This document shows, piece after piece, positions 1 to 16,789 of a stretch of 64,000 nt of DNA. The stretch covers positions 2,108,342 through 2,172,341 of the forward strand of contig VWZW01004119.1 of the NCBI GenBank assembly GCA_013397115.1. The letters are read 5' to 3'. A program made the translations under genes and the position numbers. This stretch comes from Edolisoma coerulescens. Its lineage: Eukaryota; Chordata; Aves; Passeriformes; Campephagidae. The notes under the pieces are model-generated. The model had not been told where the DNA came from. It saw nothing but the letters and a program-made list of their open reading frames with translations, and ran no database searches. The number at the start of each line of letters is the position of its first letter. Position 1 is the first letter of the stretch.

Positions 1-2976
<2,976 letters not shown>

Positions 2977-3222
2977 ACGAGTGTTCACTTAACAATGGTG
3001 GATGTAGCCATCAGTGTTCTGTGGTTCCTGGAGGAAGAATTGTGTGCTCCTGCCCTGCAGGATTCAATCTTACTGTAGACAACAAAACTTGTGAGATTAT
3101 GGATTACTGTACCAGGCACCTGAAGTGTAGCCAAGTTTGTGAACAGCACAAAAATACTGTCAAGTGCTCATGTTACGAAGGCTGGAAGCTCAGTAAGGAT
3201 GGAGAAAGTTGTGTTAGTACTG
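2977..3222 (+). CDS. LRP1B: LRP1B E2: two EGF-like modules
   Basis: 82 codons, phase 1 in and out. The first EGF-like module runs from DECSLNNGGCSHQC to NKTC, and the second from DYCTRHLKCSQVC to GESC. Each has six cysteines, enough for three disulphides. The first contains the NNGGC motif usual in this family. NLT and NKT, close together in FNLTVDNKTC, are two possible N-glycosylation sites. These modules link ligand-binding cluster II to propeller 3. The acceptor is ttatttcag|ac and the donor is g|gtaagc. The same two-EGF arrangement follows cluster II in LRP1. Confidence 0.97.
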
Positions 3223-6200
3223 GTAAGCTGAAATTTGTTCAATATTTAGGATGTTCATAGCTGTTATTTAACAGCCATTTACTGAGAGCTTATTTCACTT
3301 ATTTTTTTCCTATATAAGAAATACAGGCTGGGATTATCTAAATGTGGGGTTGGTAGCAATCTAAGGACTCAGTAAAACTGTCCCTATTCTTGATGTACAA
3401 ATGGTATTGAAATATTAGGTTGTTGCTAAACTAAGAATGTTAATAGCAGATGTTTCTAGGAATGTTAATACGGTATAATTCTGAAATCATTTGAAGTTTT
3501 ATACAGTTTTTCATGTATAATTTCTATGCATGGGGTATGGCTATATATAAAATTTTACGTTCTACTATGTATTTTTAAGAAATGGATCAATCTGTAATAT
3601 CATGATATTGATCAGTATTAGTTGAGGGTTCAGAAGGTGAATTTTGAACGTGCAATTATGTGCTGCCTGTTAGCATTCAAGACTTAAGCTGGTTTTTTTC
3701 CCCTGAGGCATTCTGGTTTTAGACAGCACTAAAAGCCTGCTCAGCTTGATAATGAAGATGAAAACCAACATGAGCCCAAACAGGAGAGGGGAATGTATTC
3801 CCCTCAGTGTTCACTATTAACAACTACTGAAGCATAATTTGGAAACCATGTTAGGGGAGTGTTTTTCAGGTGCAGTGCTGTGTGTAAAACAGAAACATGT
3901 ATGTGCAATATAAACTTTAAAATAGTCTTGAGTTTGCTGTCTAGATTTTCATAATTCAGGTTAGGATTCTTTGGTAATTGTATTCTATATTACCTTTTAT
4001 TCTTTGATAGTGTCTTAGCAATTCTGGACAGAAATATCTTCCACATTGTCTATTGCTTATTTGGATATTTCATAATTCAGTAAATATGATTAAGATATTC
4101 TTTATTTATTCTTACTCTGCAGTGATTGCTGTTAAAGTTCTTGCTTTATTTCAGTGCTTTGGTCTGGTTGTCAACGATTTTTGATCAATCTGATTTGCTA
4201 TATTATGGACATTTGCAGTAATTGAAAAAAGTGCTTTCTTACTGGGTTAGAGAAATGAAAGGATTAAAAGAATGTAAGACTGTGTTAGTAACTCATATGA
4301 CGAAAGTTTGAAACAAGCTTTAAATTAAATCAAGTAGAAATGACCAATATTTGGAAACTAAACTGGAAAAAAACGAAGTGAAGTATACTCACTTGTGCTG
4401 TAAAATAGGATAAGTGAGACTACAGTGTCTTGGTTTTTCTTAAACCCATGAGATATTTCTGCTTAATTTTTACTGGTGTTGGTGAGAATCTGAAGTTACA
4501 AATTGATTTTTTCCAGATTTTTTTCAAAGAATGTAATACTAAATATATGATCTGAGACCTGTGATGTCAGCTGATATAAAGAAAAATGACACCTTTCTTT
4601 ACAAACTGTAATGATAGTACCCTAATGGCATCAAAGCTGTAACAGAGTTATTCCATATTAAATATATGGCATGTGGTTTTGGAGCCACTAATCATCTTGG
4701 CCCTTTTCTGTTTATTTAATTTAAAAGGCACGAGAAGTTCTCTGGAGGACAGATCCTCTGATGCTTCAGTTGTTGACTGTGTGAAGGGCATTTTAGGAAA
4801 GTGAGAAAAATTTTGGTTCCATTTGTGAATCTGTGAGACTGAAAATGTCCCCACCATTTAAGTCTCTGGGCCTGAAATCTTGAATGAACTCAGAATAAAG
4901 AAAAAAAACTTTTATATAATACTATTCCAAGTAAAGTTCAAAGTGACCTTATGAAGATAAGCTGTCCCCCAAATGCCAAACCACTATTTCAATAATACCA
5001 GTGGTTATGAAGTAATTTTTAGAACAGCCATAGTGATTTAAAATGCCTTGAACCAGGAGCAGGTGTGTATTCTATTAGAACAGTAACTAATCTGTTTTCC
5101 AGAAGAAAAAAGAAATTGCTCAGAAGAAAATGAGAACGTTGCCCTTTAGCCATTTATTTTTTCTATCTGAAATAGCATTTTCCATGTATAGGAAGCATTT
5201 CACACGTACACAGCAATAACATGTACAGTTAGTATGCGGCACATTTTCAGAATATTGTAAAAACATTTATTTGTGAGCCCATTTGAATGGGAATATGAGT
5301 GCTGAAAATGCAGTAATTATGTGATTCTAACTTTTTTTCATGATTGCATGTCAGAATCAAACAGTACCTTTGTCAGAGTAGATTAATGAATTTCCAGCAA
5401 AATATAATGAGTTACAGAATGAGAAGTATATAGAACTAAAACGCTTGAAATGAGCAGTTCTTTTCTTTCTAGTTTCTCTTTCAAAGCCTTTCTTAGTTTT
5501 CCCCTTTTTCTCTTTTTTCTACCTATGTTGTCTTCATTTCTTGAGGGTTTTAAATGTTGTCTTTTTTCTCCTCCAGAGTTTCTTCGCTTTCCACGTCTCT
5601 TGTTTTCATCTCGTTTGCTTGCTGTTCTGGCATTGTTACAGTACTGGCTTCCCAAACACTAAATGTTTCCTTTACATTTAAATTTGTATTGATTGAACTA
5701 AGAATGTGTTACAGAGCCCCGTTATTCAAATAGAAAGTCAATACAAATTATATGTTTTCATACTCGTGTTCCTGGTTTCTCTTGCAACACATTTCAAAAT
5801 AAGTTGTGCTGATATATTGCACTTGCTCTTTTAAATGATAATAAGCATTCTGGAAAAAAAAGCAAAACTTGTTCTTGAAAGATATTTAAATTTCATGTTT
5901 ACATTCAACCTTTCAGACTTTGGTATAATAAATGTTAGATGAGCTCAGACACACTTAGCTTAGTTTAAAATTGACTGTCAGCCTTTTCTAAGCAGTGGGA
6001 ACTCTGTTATATCACTTCATATATATATATTTGGAAAAGAGGATGATGTGTCTGTCTGTTTGATCTTAGTTGGTTTGAAACTCAGTTTTGTTTTAATTTC
6101 CAGATACCTTTCAATACTAAAATGGAGGGGGGAATAATGCAATCCTCTCAGAGAAGTATCAAACTTTTAATGAAGGTTTTTTCCATCTTTATGAAGTTAT

Positions 6201-8996
6201 TGTTTTTCTTTGAGGTAATTTTCATAAAAGCACAGTGTAGATTGCTTGCTGTGCTGCTGTTGTTACAGTAAGCTTCAATCAAACAATAAGGTTCAGTCAG
6301 AATTTTTCCTAAGAAAGAATTTTAAATGTAACCCACTGGAAAGTGTGAAGCATTATACTTCATACACTCTTTTTTGATGGCATTGTTTAGGCAGTTTTCT
6401 TCTATCAGAGGCTTTTTTTACAGCTTTTCATGTAGCTTATACTTTGTTTGCATCATATATTTCATACACTAACCTTTATGGTAAAAAAGTTTGAGGCATT
6501 TATGAAATCACAAAGTGCAGAAATGTATGATTTTTCTCTAATAAATTGCTAACAGTTAATTTTCCTGAAAGTTTCAAAGAATGCAATCAATAACTATTAT
6601 ATTGATTAGAGAGTTTACAAAAATGCTCTTAATCAACTTGCAGAATAAAAAGTATTTGCTCTCAATTTCTAAAAGAGGAATCGGGACAATAATATCAAAT
6701 TTTGAGTTGATCGGGTGATGGAAGCATAATTTTTAAAAAAAAAAATTATTTGATTGAGCCTAAAAATTCCACTTCACTGTACTGTACCTGATTTTTTAGG
6801 GTGATTGAATGGTCAGGTTGGAAGGAAGATCAAAGCCTAGCTAATTCTGCTGGTATTTATCTGCTTTCAGGACACTGACAGGACACCCCCAGTGCTAAAC
6901 TCCAAGTTTCCCAGGAGTGAGATGTTTTGTTTTCTCACTCTCCCTAAGGTTTTTGTTTTTCTGGTCTGAGTCTTCCTGGTCCAGTTTAAGCCTTTAATCT
7001 TTGGCCTACTTGTCATTTATACAGAAAACAGGATTTTTCCCATTTTCAATTCATAAGCCTTCTATGTCTTAAGGGAATTTTATGTGCTTCCACTCATCAT
7101 CTTATTCAATTTTTTTTTTAGATTAAGCAGTTCCAGACTGTTCATTCTTCCCTTGCAGGCCATGATTTCTTGCAGACCTCTTGGACCACCTGCTCATTTC
7201 CTCTTGCATTTCTGTATTGATTCACACTCTTCTTTAAGAGCTGTGTTCAGAGGAGGGTACAGCATGGCAGGCTGTTGTCAGCCAAGCTTAGGGGAAGGAA
7301 GTTTTGTCATGTTTATTTCAATTGTAAATCCTGTCAAGATCCCATCGAACTTTAATCCTTTTCATAAGGTAATTTTCACTGTAGGTTATTTATCTTAAGC
7401 TGTACTTCCTCTACTTTGAATGAAAACAAATGCTTCAACATAGCGCATATTTATTAGGTTTCTTTTTCTCCCATTGTGTTGTTAATTACTGAGAAATACA
7501 AATAAAAGCTACTGGTGATGATTATGACTTGTGTTCTTATGCATTGGCATTGCCAAAAAACCCCATAGGTCAGTAGCCTCCTGCATAATAGCTGCCAATT
7601 TATCAGAATTTGGGAAGTGCCCTTAAAGTGTGTCTCAAGCTCAGATAACTGGTGCTTGTGAAATAGCTGCTAATGTCAGTGATCCTGCTCTGCGCTAAAT
7701 TATTTAACCACTGCAGAGCTTTGAAAAATTGGCTTTGCAGGAAGTCATTCATTGCTTTAACAAATAGGAGGCTCATTTGGAAAGTTCAAGCCAGATTGTG
7801 AGCAAGTGCTTCAAGAGCAGAAACACAGCTCTGCTGAGGTGCCTGATTAGCTTAAAGCATCACAGATAATTTAGTCTGTGTGTGCAATGGGTGTCAGGAG
7901 AAGAGGAGCTGCAGGAGGAAGTGAGCAGTGTGGTATTCAAGTGAATGAGCAAGAGATAAACTGAGTATTTTCAGAGACTCTCAGGACTCTTGAGAAGCAG
8001 GAATATTTCGTGTTGCCATAAACTGACAATAATCTTTTATATAAAGGAGCGTTTAATTGTATGGAAAACAAACTTCCCAGTATAATCTGTGTTTCACTCT
8101 AGGAGAAGGAACTCGGGGTGTGGGGGGCAACAACTTCTTTCCCACAGAAAAGGATTCCAGTGAAAAAATATTTTTATCAAAGTGGATATACTGAGTTGAT
8201 TCAGCAGTTTATAGAGTCCAATTTTTCTCTTCCTTGTTTGTTTTATTAACGCAGCTACTTGCTTGAAAAACCTTTCCTAATCTATGTAAGAACTATAATT
8301 ATAATAAAAAAAGTCAATTTCGTAGTACGGTTGACCAATGCTGAGCACGGTTACAGATATTTTTATTTGCTTTGATATAAAGTCACTGGCACAAATCAGG
8401 TAGCATTAATTGATTAACAATGGAAGGAGAAGGTCACTGGTAGCTGGAATTGTGATGACATGTATCAGTAAGCACATAAAATGTTAATTTTCTCGCTTGT
8501 TAGTTTGGCATGAGGTGTTTTTTAAGCATTTCAATTGAAAACACAAGTTACACTGTATATTCAAAAGGTAGATTACATATTTGTAAATTGTTTCAGCTAA
8601 TTGGCCTTTGATACAATGTATATTTTCTTGGTTTTAGGTTTCTGAACCTTTTGAGAAGCAGATTTTAAATTTGATAATGTGACTTTTTAAAGCTCTAATT
8701 ATGGGCTCATTGTGGTAGAGCTACAAAATGCAGTTCAATAGTTGAGTCTGATATTCCCAAATTAAATGTCTAATATCTCTAGTTGGGATCAAAGATAATG
8801 CTAGAAGGGAGAATTAAGAAGTCTGTTGGACTGAAAAAGTAATTGAAAGACTCCTTATCAAAAGATGAATTGTTTTAATCATCTGTTTCTCCTGATAAAG
8901 TATTCTGTTGTTCACCTTCCACTTGTCATTTACATCAATTTGTAGCAATATCTTTTTTTTATTATTCCTTTGAAATGTTTAATCTTCTGCTTCCAG
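3223..8996 (+). other. Intron E2-E3 (5.8 kb)
   Basis: AT-rich. It holds a pyrimidine-rich stretch at about 5457-5590, a short (AT)n at about 6019-6032 and small homopolymer runs. No transposon of clear family, RNA gene or coding exon was recognised. The ORFs here, such as 5450-5662 and 7084-7398, show no protein-like composition or splice context. Confidence 0.75.
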
Positions 8997-9194
8997 ATCC
9001 ATTTGAGGCTTTCATAATTTTTTCTATTCGACACGAGATCAGAAAAATTGATCTTCACAAGCGTGACTACAGCCTCTTAGTTCCTGGTTTAAGAAATACA
9101 ATAGCCCTCGATTTTCATTTCAGTCAGAGTTTACTGTACTGGACAGATGTGGTGGAGGACAAAATTTACAGAGGCAAGCTCTCGGATACTGGAG
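8997..9194 (+). CDS. LRP1B: LRP1B E3: propeller 3, first blade region
   Basis: 66 codons, phase 1 in and out. It opens with DPFEAFIIFSIRHEIRKIDL, the strand that starts a YWTD beta-propeller right after the EGF pair, and contains the first motif of this propeller, LLYWTDVVEDKIYRGKL. Propellers of this type form a six-bladed ring and in LDL-receptor relatives help release ligand in acidic endosomes. The sequence is close to LRP1 at the same place. The acceptor is cttccag|at and the donor is g|gtatgg. Confidence 0.96.
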
Positions 9195-10078
<884 letters not shown>

Positions 10079-10353
10079 TAATTATAGATTATAAAAACAT
10101 TACTTTTTCTTGTTGCAAAGTACTTTAAAGATGTTTAAATGTGGTATTTGTTTCATTTCCTTTTTTGCTGTGAGTTACAGTTTCTAACTTGTCTTTGATA
10201 GTTCTTGAAAGTCTATGTTGAGTTATAAACAATCCATTATTAGTGTGTTTTTCCTGAGTGAAAAGGATTTTAAAAAATGGTAATTCAGGGGATATGGGCA
10301 TTTGTTTGTTAGCAAATTACTTACTTTGCCATGTTGTTTCTTTTTTTTTTTTT

Positions 10354-10436
10354 NNNNNNNNNNNNNNNNNNNNNNNNNNNNNNNNNNNNNNNNNNNNNNN
10401 NNNNNNNNNNNNNNNNNNNNNNNNNNNNNNNNNNNN
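10354..10436. other. Assembly gap (83 N) inside a poly-T run
   Basis: 83 unknown bases flanked on both sides by T runs, so the gap probably marks a long homopolymer or low-complexity tract that could not be assembled. Its true length may differ from 83. Confidence 0.99.
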
Positions 10437-10530
10437 TTTTTTATGTGGATGATAATAACTGGAGCCTTTTGTCTCACCCTTCTGTGTGTAAATGGACAGA
10501 TTCAGGTGTTCTTCTCAGTTAAAGACCAAA

Positions 10531-10780
10531 TTTTTGAGGGTTTTTTTGTGATTGGTTTTTTGTTTGGTTTGGGTTTTTTGTTTGGGGTTTTTTTGCCTTT
10601 TTTTTGTTTGTTTGGATTTCTTGTTGGTTTTTTTCAAGGGGTTTTTTGGGTGTTTGGGGGTTTTTTTTGGGTTTTGTTTTGATTTTTTGGGGGTTTCGTT
10701 TTTGTTGTTGGTGCGGTTTTTTTGGCAGTTTTGGGGGTTTTTTGTTTGGTTAGGGGGTTTTTTGTTTGTTTTTTGGTGGG
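10531..10780 (+). repeat. G/T-rich low-complexity tract, 250 bp
   Basis: Almost only G and T on the plus strand, with many G3-G5 runs separated by T runs (for example 10638-10671). It sits about 95 bp after the assembly gap. Spacing of G runs is close to quadruplex rules, but one loop there is 8 T. Confidence 0.9.
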
Positions 10781-11689
10781 ACTATAAAAATGTACCTTAG
10801 ATGTTACTGGAAGCCTAATGGCTGACTGAGGTAAATGCCACCTTTTGTGTTTGGTTTTTGTCTCTAAAGTGGAGATAATGCTTGCCAGCTTCTGTTAGTA
10901 ATTATTCTACCTTTTCATTAGGGGTATTCTATAAACCAGAATATTAGACATAGTCAGTAATTAGATCCTCTTCTCGTAACTATTGTTCTTTCAGAGAGGA
11001 AAACAAAACAACCAAACAAGTGAAAGCAACAAACCACCAACCGCAAATTAAATGTGGCCAAAAATAACAGAAATTATGAGTTTTCAAAGTCATGATATTT
11101 AATTTTGTTTAGGAATTTTCTATTTCATGTGTCTTTTCTGAATATTTCTCTCAGAAGCAAAGCTGTGAACATTAAATAAAGATTGATAAAGGTCCCAGAT
11201 TCTGGGACCTAAATTTTGAATTAGGATGTACATGCTTTAATGGTTAAGGCTGTTGCCCTCTCAACTGAGATGCTAGAAAGCTTATTTACAGAGGGCATCG
11301 CTTATCTATAAAGATCTTTAAAAAGAGGCATCCTGTTGGCAGAAAAATCAGCAGAGAAGTTGTTCAAATTAAATGGTTGGGAGGAAAAAGAAAATCAAAT
11401 CACCACTCTTCTTGAAACTGAAGGCTTAATCTGCCTTTTGAAGAGCTAGAAGCAATTGATGCTACATTACATTAGAACTCAGGAAAGAAAAAGTCTTTAA
11501 ACATACAAAAGAATAGCTCCTCAATCCTTTCACAAATAAATAGGAATAAACACAGGTGATTCAAGGAAAAGTGTTGTGTTAGGAGTGCACAAATCCTGTA
11601 CCCCAGTGGAGGTGAAGCTGTCAGAGCAGCTCAGCAGGTGTTCTCAGTGCACACACGTACAGATGTATGCAGAATGAACATCTATAGGT

Positions 11690-12250
11690 AATCACATTCC
11701 TGGCCCAGTCTTCACAAACAGAAACTCAGCACTGAGAAAATCAAACAGCACCAGGGGGCTCATCCTGGAAACCTCCCTGGCTGTTAAGGTTGAAGGTTTT
11801 TTAGTGGGAAATACAAAAACTTGTCCAAAGTTTTGCTGCAGTCTTGATGCCTGAGATGGCCACCTAGAAATATCGACTAGAGAGAAATAAGGGAATAAAA
11901 GTAGGTATTTATTTGAAAGGCCTTCAAAGGTACACCCTGGGCAGGCCAAAGGCTCCACCTAAGATGGACCCTGAGTCACAGGTTCTTCGCACTTTTTTAT
12001 AAGTTTGTGCCATTTGCTTATCAAGGTTAATTCTCCAACTACAACCTCAGTTAATAATGTAACTACCCCAAGTTTGTCCTCCTCTTCAGAGGCCTTAGTT
12101 TACATATTTTGGGGCCTGGGACAATCTAGGTGTCCTTGGAGAGCAAACCTAGGGAGGTTTGTTATGTCTGACCAGCATGAGAGAACAGCAGCTACCAGGC
12201 CACATGAAACTTCTGAGTTCCACACTAGGCAGTATAGAACTTGAAAAATA
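11690..12250 (-). mobile_element. Probable ERV LTR fragment, minus strand (edges approximate)
   Basis: This block is richer in G+C than its surroundings. Read on the minus strand it has, in the right order, a TATA-like site (acttataaaaaagtgcg, about 11990-12005), then about 90 nt further an AATAAA signal (tcaaataaatacc, about 11905-11917), then a pyrimidine-rich stretch and a ...ggcatca end near 11845. That order fits U3-R-U5 of a retroviral LTR. The text resembles LTRs that I recall as common in songbird genomes. No internal viral genes flank it, so it is a solo LTR or a remnant. Clean target-site duplications were not found. Confidence 0.55.
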
Positions 12251-13061
12251 TAGAAGTTAAAATCTAAGCCTTCAGTTTGGCTCTTTAAAATTAACTCTTT
12301 ACAACTTACCAGTAGTTTTCCTATCAAAGGTATAATTTTCCTTTAACAAGTCTGTGTGTTGTTGAAAAATCAGTAAGCTAAGAGCAGTTAGGGTTTATTT
12401 CTGCCTTCTTGGTGATGCTGCTTCTGTTATTTAACAAGACACTTCTTTGGTTATAACAATGAAAGTTCTCCTTATTAGAAAAACATTGGAGATGGTATAA
12501 AACTGAGAGAGACAACAATATACCCTGTCCTTGAAGTTTTCTTAGCAAGTGTAATCTGTATAAAATCCATTAGTGACATACCAAAGTCCAGGGGTCTTTG
12601 GAACACTTAAGAGTAGATGAAAATCTCTGGTTTAGCCTTTTCCTTGATCCCTGCTACCTCAAATCACCTTTTTTCCCGTTCTCCCCTCCCTGTCCTTCTT
12701 ATCTGTGGATTGCTTTCAAAAGCTCTCATTATAATTTCTTTTAATGAGCTGGGTTTCTAATTATAGAGGGAAGACAAGACAAGTTGCCACTGTATAAATG
12801 GACATGAAAAAAGGAATGCTATTAAACCCCCAGCTTTAAAAAACTTCTTTATTTTCATGATTGCTCTAACACCTGCATGTTATCCTATTACTTCAAGGAA
12901 TTTATGTAGTTGCCCAAATCAATCTATGTTTAGTCCTTTCATTTAAAGTATGTAAATGGTTGAACCTTTTTTCCAACTGTTGTCTCATAAACCATTTCAG
13001 GTTTTTCTTCATGCTTTAATATTTTCTTCTGTCCTCTTTCTTTTCCTTTTCCTCTCACCAG

Positions 13062-13226
13062 AATTCTGTTTTGGACAGACTGGGATGCAAATTTCCCTCG
13101 CATTGAATCCGCTTCCATGAGCGGAGCAGAGAGGAAGATCATCTACAAGGACATGGATACTGGAGCCTGGCCCAACGGCCTCACTGTGGATCACTTTGAA
13201 AAGAGAATAGTGTGGACAGATGCCAG
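13062..13226 (+). CDS. LRP1B: LRP1B E5: propeller 3, third and fourth motifs
   Basis: 165 nt, phase 2 in, phase 2 out. Encodes ILFWTDWDANFPRIESASMS and later WPNGLTVDHFEKRIVWTDAR, so it carries LFWTD and IVWTD motifs of two adjacent blades. WPNGLT is the usual turn before the next YWTD strand. The acceptor is ctctcaccag|a and the donor is ag|gtaaag, with the Arg codon completed by E6. Confidence 0.97.
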
Positions 13227-13757
13227 GTAAAGTGGTGACAGCAGCCTTATTGTCACTGAGAAATCCTCATTTCTCCATGTAGAAATGTGAGCTGCAGTGT
13301 AAGTGGAATGTAGTTATGGACATTATGGACATAAAGAGAACATGTACAGTATGTACATTTATTTAATTGTCCTGCCAGCTGTGCTGTCACCCATGGTCCT
13401 GGCTCCCTGTGCCTTAGAGAGCAGTTCCCATATGTCCTCCCTGACACTCATCCATGGAAGGTCCAAGTTAGTTCATTATTTTTTCTCTTAAGTTCACCTG
13501 AAAAGAAACTGAATTTTCTGTTGTATTTCTCACAGTACGGAGGTAAATTAAAGCATTATGCCAACCAGTATTGCATATGTCTAGTTAAATTAATAATATG
13601 AATTAATCATCTATAAAGTTAGTGATTGCACTCAAAAGGTCTTTGGTCTTGCCACACTTACAGAGGAAGATTTTTTACACATTTTGCCCAATGTCATAAT
13701 GGTTGTGTGATTTTTATTTTATTTTTACGTAATCTTAAATTTGGGGTTGTCTTGTAG
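13227..13757 (+). other. Intron E5-E6 (531 bp)
   Basis: Unique sequence. No repeat family or second exon was recognised. Confidence 0.85.
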
Positions 13758-14002
13758 ATCGGATGCCATTTATTCTGCATTGTATGATGGAACCAGCATG
13801 ATAGAGATTATACGGGGTCACGAATATCTTTCTCACCCTTTTGCTGTTTCTTTGTATGGGAGTGAAGTATATTGGACAGATTGGAGGACCAATACCCTCG
13901 CCAAAGCCAATAAATGGACTGGCCAAAATGTCAGTGTAATACAAAAAACAAGTGCTCAGCCATTTGATCTCCAGATATATCATCCAAGTCGTCAGCCACA
14001 AG
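13758..14002 (+). CDS. LRP1B: LRP1B E6: end of propeller 3
   Basis: 245 nt, phase 2 in, phase 1 out. Encodes SDAIYSALYDGTSMIEIIRG, HPFAVSLYGSEVYWTDWRTN with the fifth YWTD motif of this propeller, and ends FDLQIYHPSRQPQ, the closing strand before the EGF module in E7. NVS in GQNVSVIQK is a possible N-glycosylation site. The acceptor is ttgtcttgtag|a and the donor is g|gtgaat. The sequence is close to LRP1 here, as expected for a buried propeller core. Confidence 0.97.
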
Positions 14003-14028
14003 GTGAATATTTCGAGAAAAAATTATTA

Positions 14029-14147
14029 CTGAGGGGGGAAATAAGTGTTCTTTTTATATATAAATATCTGTATTATTTGTAGAATAATTAATTATTCCTC
14101 CTCTGAGGGGGGAAATCCATATTCTTTTTATACATAAATATCTGTAC
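14029..14147 (+). repeat. Local direct duplication, about 45 bp x 2
   Basis: The segment ctgaggggggaaat followed by attcttttta or gttcttttta and ataaatatctgta occurs at 14029-14073 and again at 14103-14147, offset 74 bp. It begins 27 bp after the E6 donor site. Confidence 0.85.
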
Positions 14148-15162
14148 ATGATTTTGCCTTGAGCTGTTGTATTCAGCATTAGATGAAGTCAGGTACACAA
14201 AGCCCATGTGGCAGAAGTTTTTATGAGGTACATATATATATATTTATATATAGCTTAGGATGTACCATACAAAACAGCAATGATGAAAAAAAAATTGGTT
14301 TTTTATTTTGTGAGATATAACAAAAGACAGTGATTCTTTTGTACATAAATATTGGAAAGTAAAAAATACCTCTCAAGGATGAGCACCAATTAGGTACAGA
14401 ATGTTCCATGTTCTCTGGATAAATTTTAACTTTCCTGGCAAGAAGTTGATGTTAATAGAAACTGCTTTAGAATTCATCTCATTTATACTTGCTGTTGTTT
14501 GTTTGTTTGTTTGTTTTAATACTGAGAAATGATATTTTGTTTTTCTTCTCATCCAGGGTTTGTAGTGCTCGGTAAGCCACTTAGACTTTCATGTTAGTAG
14601 GTCCTGAGCAATCTTGATTTAAAAACATCAAATCCTGGCAATTTTGGATGGCTGTGTAAATGTATTGGAACCAAGTCCTGCATTAGTTATACACAGAAAA
14701 CTATGGCTAAAGCTCTGATGTAAATGAGTACCAGCAAGTAAAATTCTTCCTGCACACTGGAAGGCAAAGGATTTGAAGAATGTTCCCTAATAGCACATGG
14801 AAAAAAGGAAAAGCAATGAATACCACTCATTGTTAGTTCGTGTGTCTCAGCGTGGTGACAACTGTGACCTCTCAATATGTGACATATATTGTCAGGATAC
14901 ATTTTCCTGTTGGTTTTATTTAAAAAAAAAAAAAAAAGAATGTATATTGAAGAGGAATGTTACGGGTTTTCAGTGGATGTCAAGTCTCTTGGACTTGACT
15001 TTCTGAAATAAGCCGCTCATTTCCCTTACTCTTCAGAATTTGCTTTTTGGGGCAGGATATTAGTCTAAAAGGCTGTCTGACTTCTACTTAACATAATATG
15101 TATGCCCAGGAAGATAAAATAGGGGTGGAGTAAATGTGCATCTCTGAACGCACCTTTCTAAT

Positions 15163-15240
15163 ATTTTTTTGTTTGGTTTTGTTTTGTTTCAGGTTTTTGG
15201 GTGGGGTTTTTTTGCTTAGTTCTTTGGCTTTTCTTTTAGT
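15163..15240 (+). repeat. G/T-rich low-complexity tract
   Basis: T runs with interspersed G clusters, such as tttttgggtggggttttttt. Same style as the tracts at 10531, 23180, 35164 and 39286. Confidence 0.8.
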
Positions 15241-16789
15241 TGGTCAACTCCTGAACTCTGGGATTTGAGGAACTGTGTTCCATATTTGGTGTCTCTAGAG
15301 TAGCACTAGAGTTGCTATTTGCCTTTTCTTGCTGTCAGAAAAAGAACAACTCTCTTCTGTTTGGACTGGGGCCAGGCAGCAGCTCGGAGGGATTCTGTAG
15401 CCTAGGGAGACATCAGTCAGTATTCCACGGTCACAGATATCTTGGCCTCCAGGCAAGTAAAAGCTGTAGAAGAGCCTTCAGTTGTTTTTTGCCAAAATCA
15501 AGAAGTTCAAGTATCAAGTTGTGTAATTGCAGCTTTTATGATGTAGAAAACACTGGCTTTGGATTTATTATTGGCCTTCTGGGCTTGCTCTAAATTATTG
15601 TCTTCCAGCAGAAGCAATTTCTTTCTCCAAATCTCCAGTACCTTTTTATTTGAGCTAAAGAAGTGACGATACTGCCTGATTATTTGTTAATTTTTCCTTT
15701 GAATTCGTAGTTATTTTGCAATAAGTGAGCAAGGTAGCATGCAGGTTAGAATCCCAAAGTAAAATTAACAGTAGATTTACACTGCAAATTGTCAGTATGA
15801 ATAGAGCACTGAAGGATGAACATTTTGTAGTTTCATCTCCATCTGGGTCACCTATGTGGGTGAAAGTTGATTAGCTTTTAATATATATCAAGCAAGTTAT
15901 TTTGATTGAAATGAAGTAGAACAGAGCTGAATAAATTCTTGTAGCCTTGAGGCACAGTGTTTGAGTCAATCTAGGACAGATGCTAATTTAAGGTAGCGCA
16001 GTTAGAGTGAGATATTGGTATGGATGATAAGTTCAGCTGTCAGTAAACCACAGGGGATTGTGGAAGGCTTCTTCCTTAATGCAGAATATTCTCAGGAATA
16101 TGAGCTTGGGGCCCACCCATCTTCCCAGAATCAAAGCTGTTTGTGAGGAATGCTATTAAGGTGGCAAACACAGGGTTTCTAGGAAGATTTTTCATTTTTG
16201 TTTTTTAACTACCACTGTATTTTGAAAATCCCCTTGCTGCAAAGAACCAGGTCTGTTTTAGTCACGAGAAGTTGTACCAGTGCACTACTGAGGATCGTGA
16301 TAAGAGGGGTGAATATAGAGCATGGGGAGGATCACAGCTTGAAAACACTCACAAATCTGTGAATTTCTCACACATTCCCCCTTTTTTTTTTTGTTGGTTT
16401 TTTTTTTTATTCCTCCAGGATATTAATTTGAATTAAAATTAAAAACCAAACATGGCTATGGCATTATATTTCTTTCTGCAGATGAATTGTTCATTTAAAA
16501 ATGAGGACAAATAGTACAATAACAGTTGAATATAAAGTATATTGGTAACATTGGGCTGTTTTCTAATTCAAAAATGAAGAACATTTAACTTCATAGCACT
16601 GTTTTGTTACAATATTCTACTGAGGTCCAGATTGCCAGCTGTTTAAAATAAATAAATTCTTACAGAAATGTAGCTTAAGATGGGGAGATCTAAAAAAATT
16701 TTATTAGTTTGAGATTTTATCTCAACTTTGTATATGTTCTTTTTACTACAAAATTAGCAGAAACTTTGGTATATGTATTATAAATCATG

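Noticed and set aside
5450..5662. Phe/Ser/Leu-rich open frame
   Set aside because: It is a translation of a pyrimidine-rich stretch, which naturally lacks stops.
6808..6900. Possible CR1 remnant (gaatggtcaggttggaaggaag)
   Set aside because: Only a few words resemble the CR1 3' end, and the following sequence does not continue the match.
10552..10800. Phe/Gly-rich open frame
   Set aside because: It is a translation of the G/T-rich tract and not a coding sequence.
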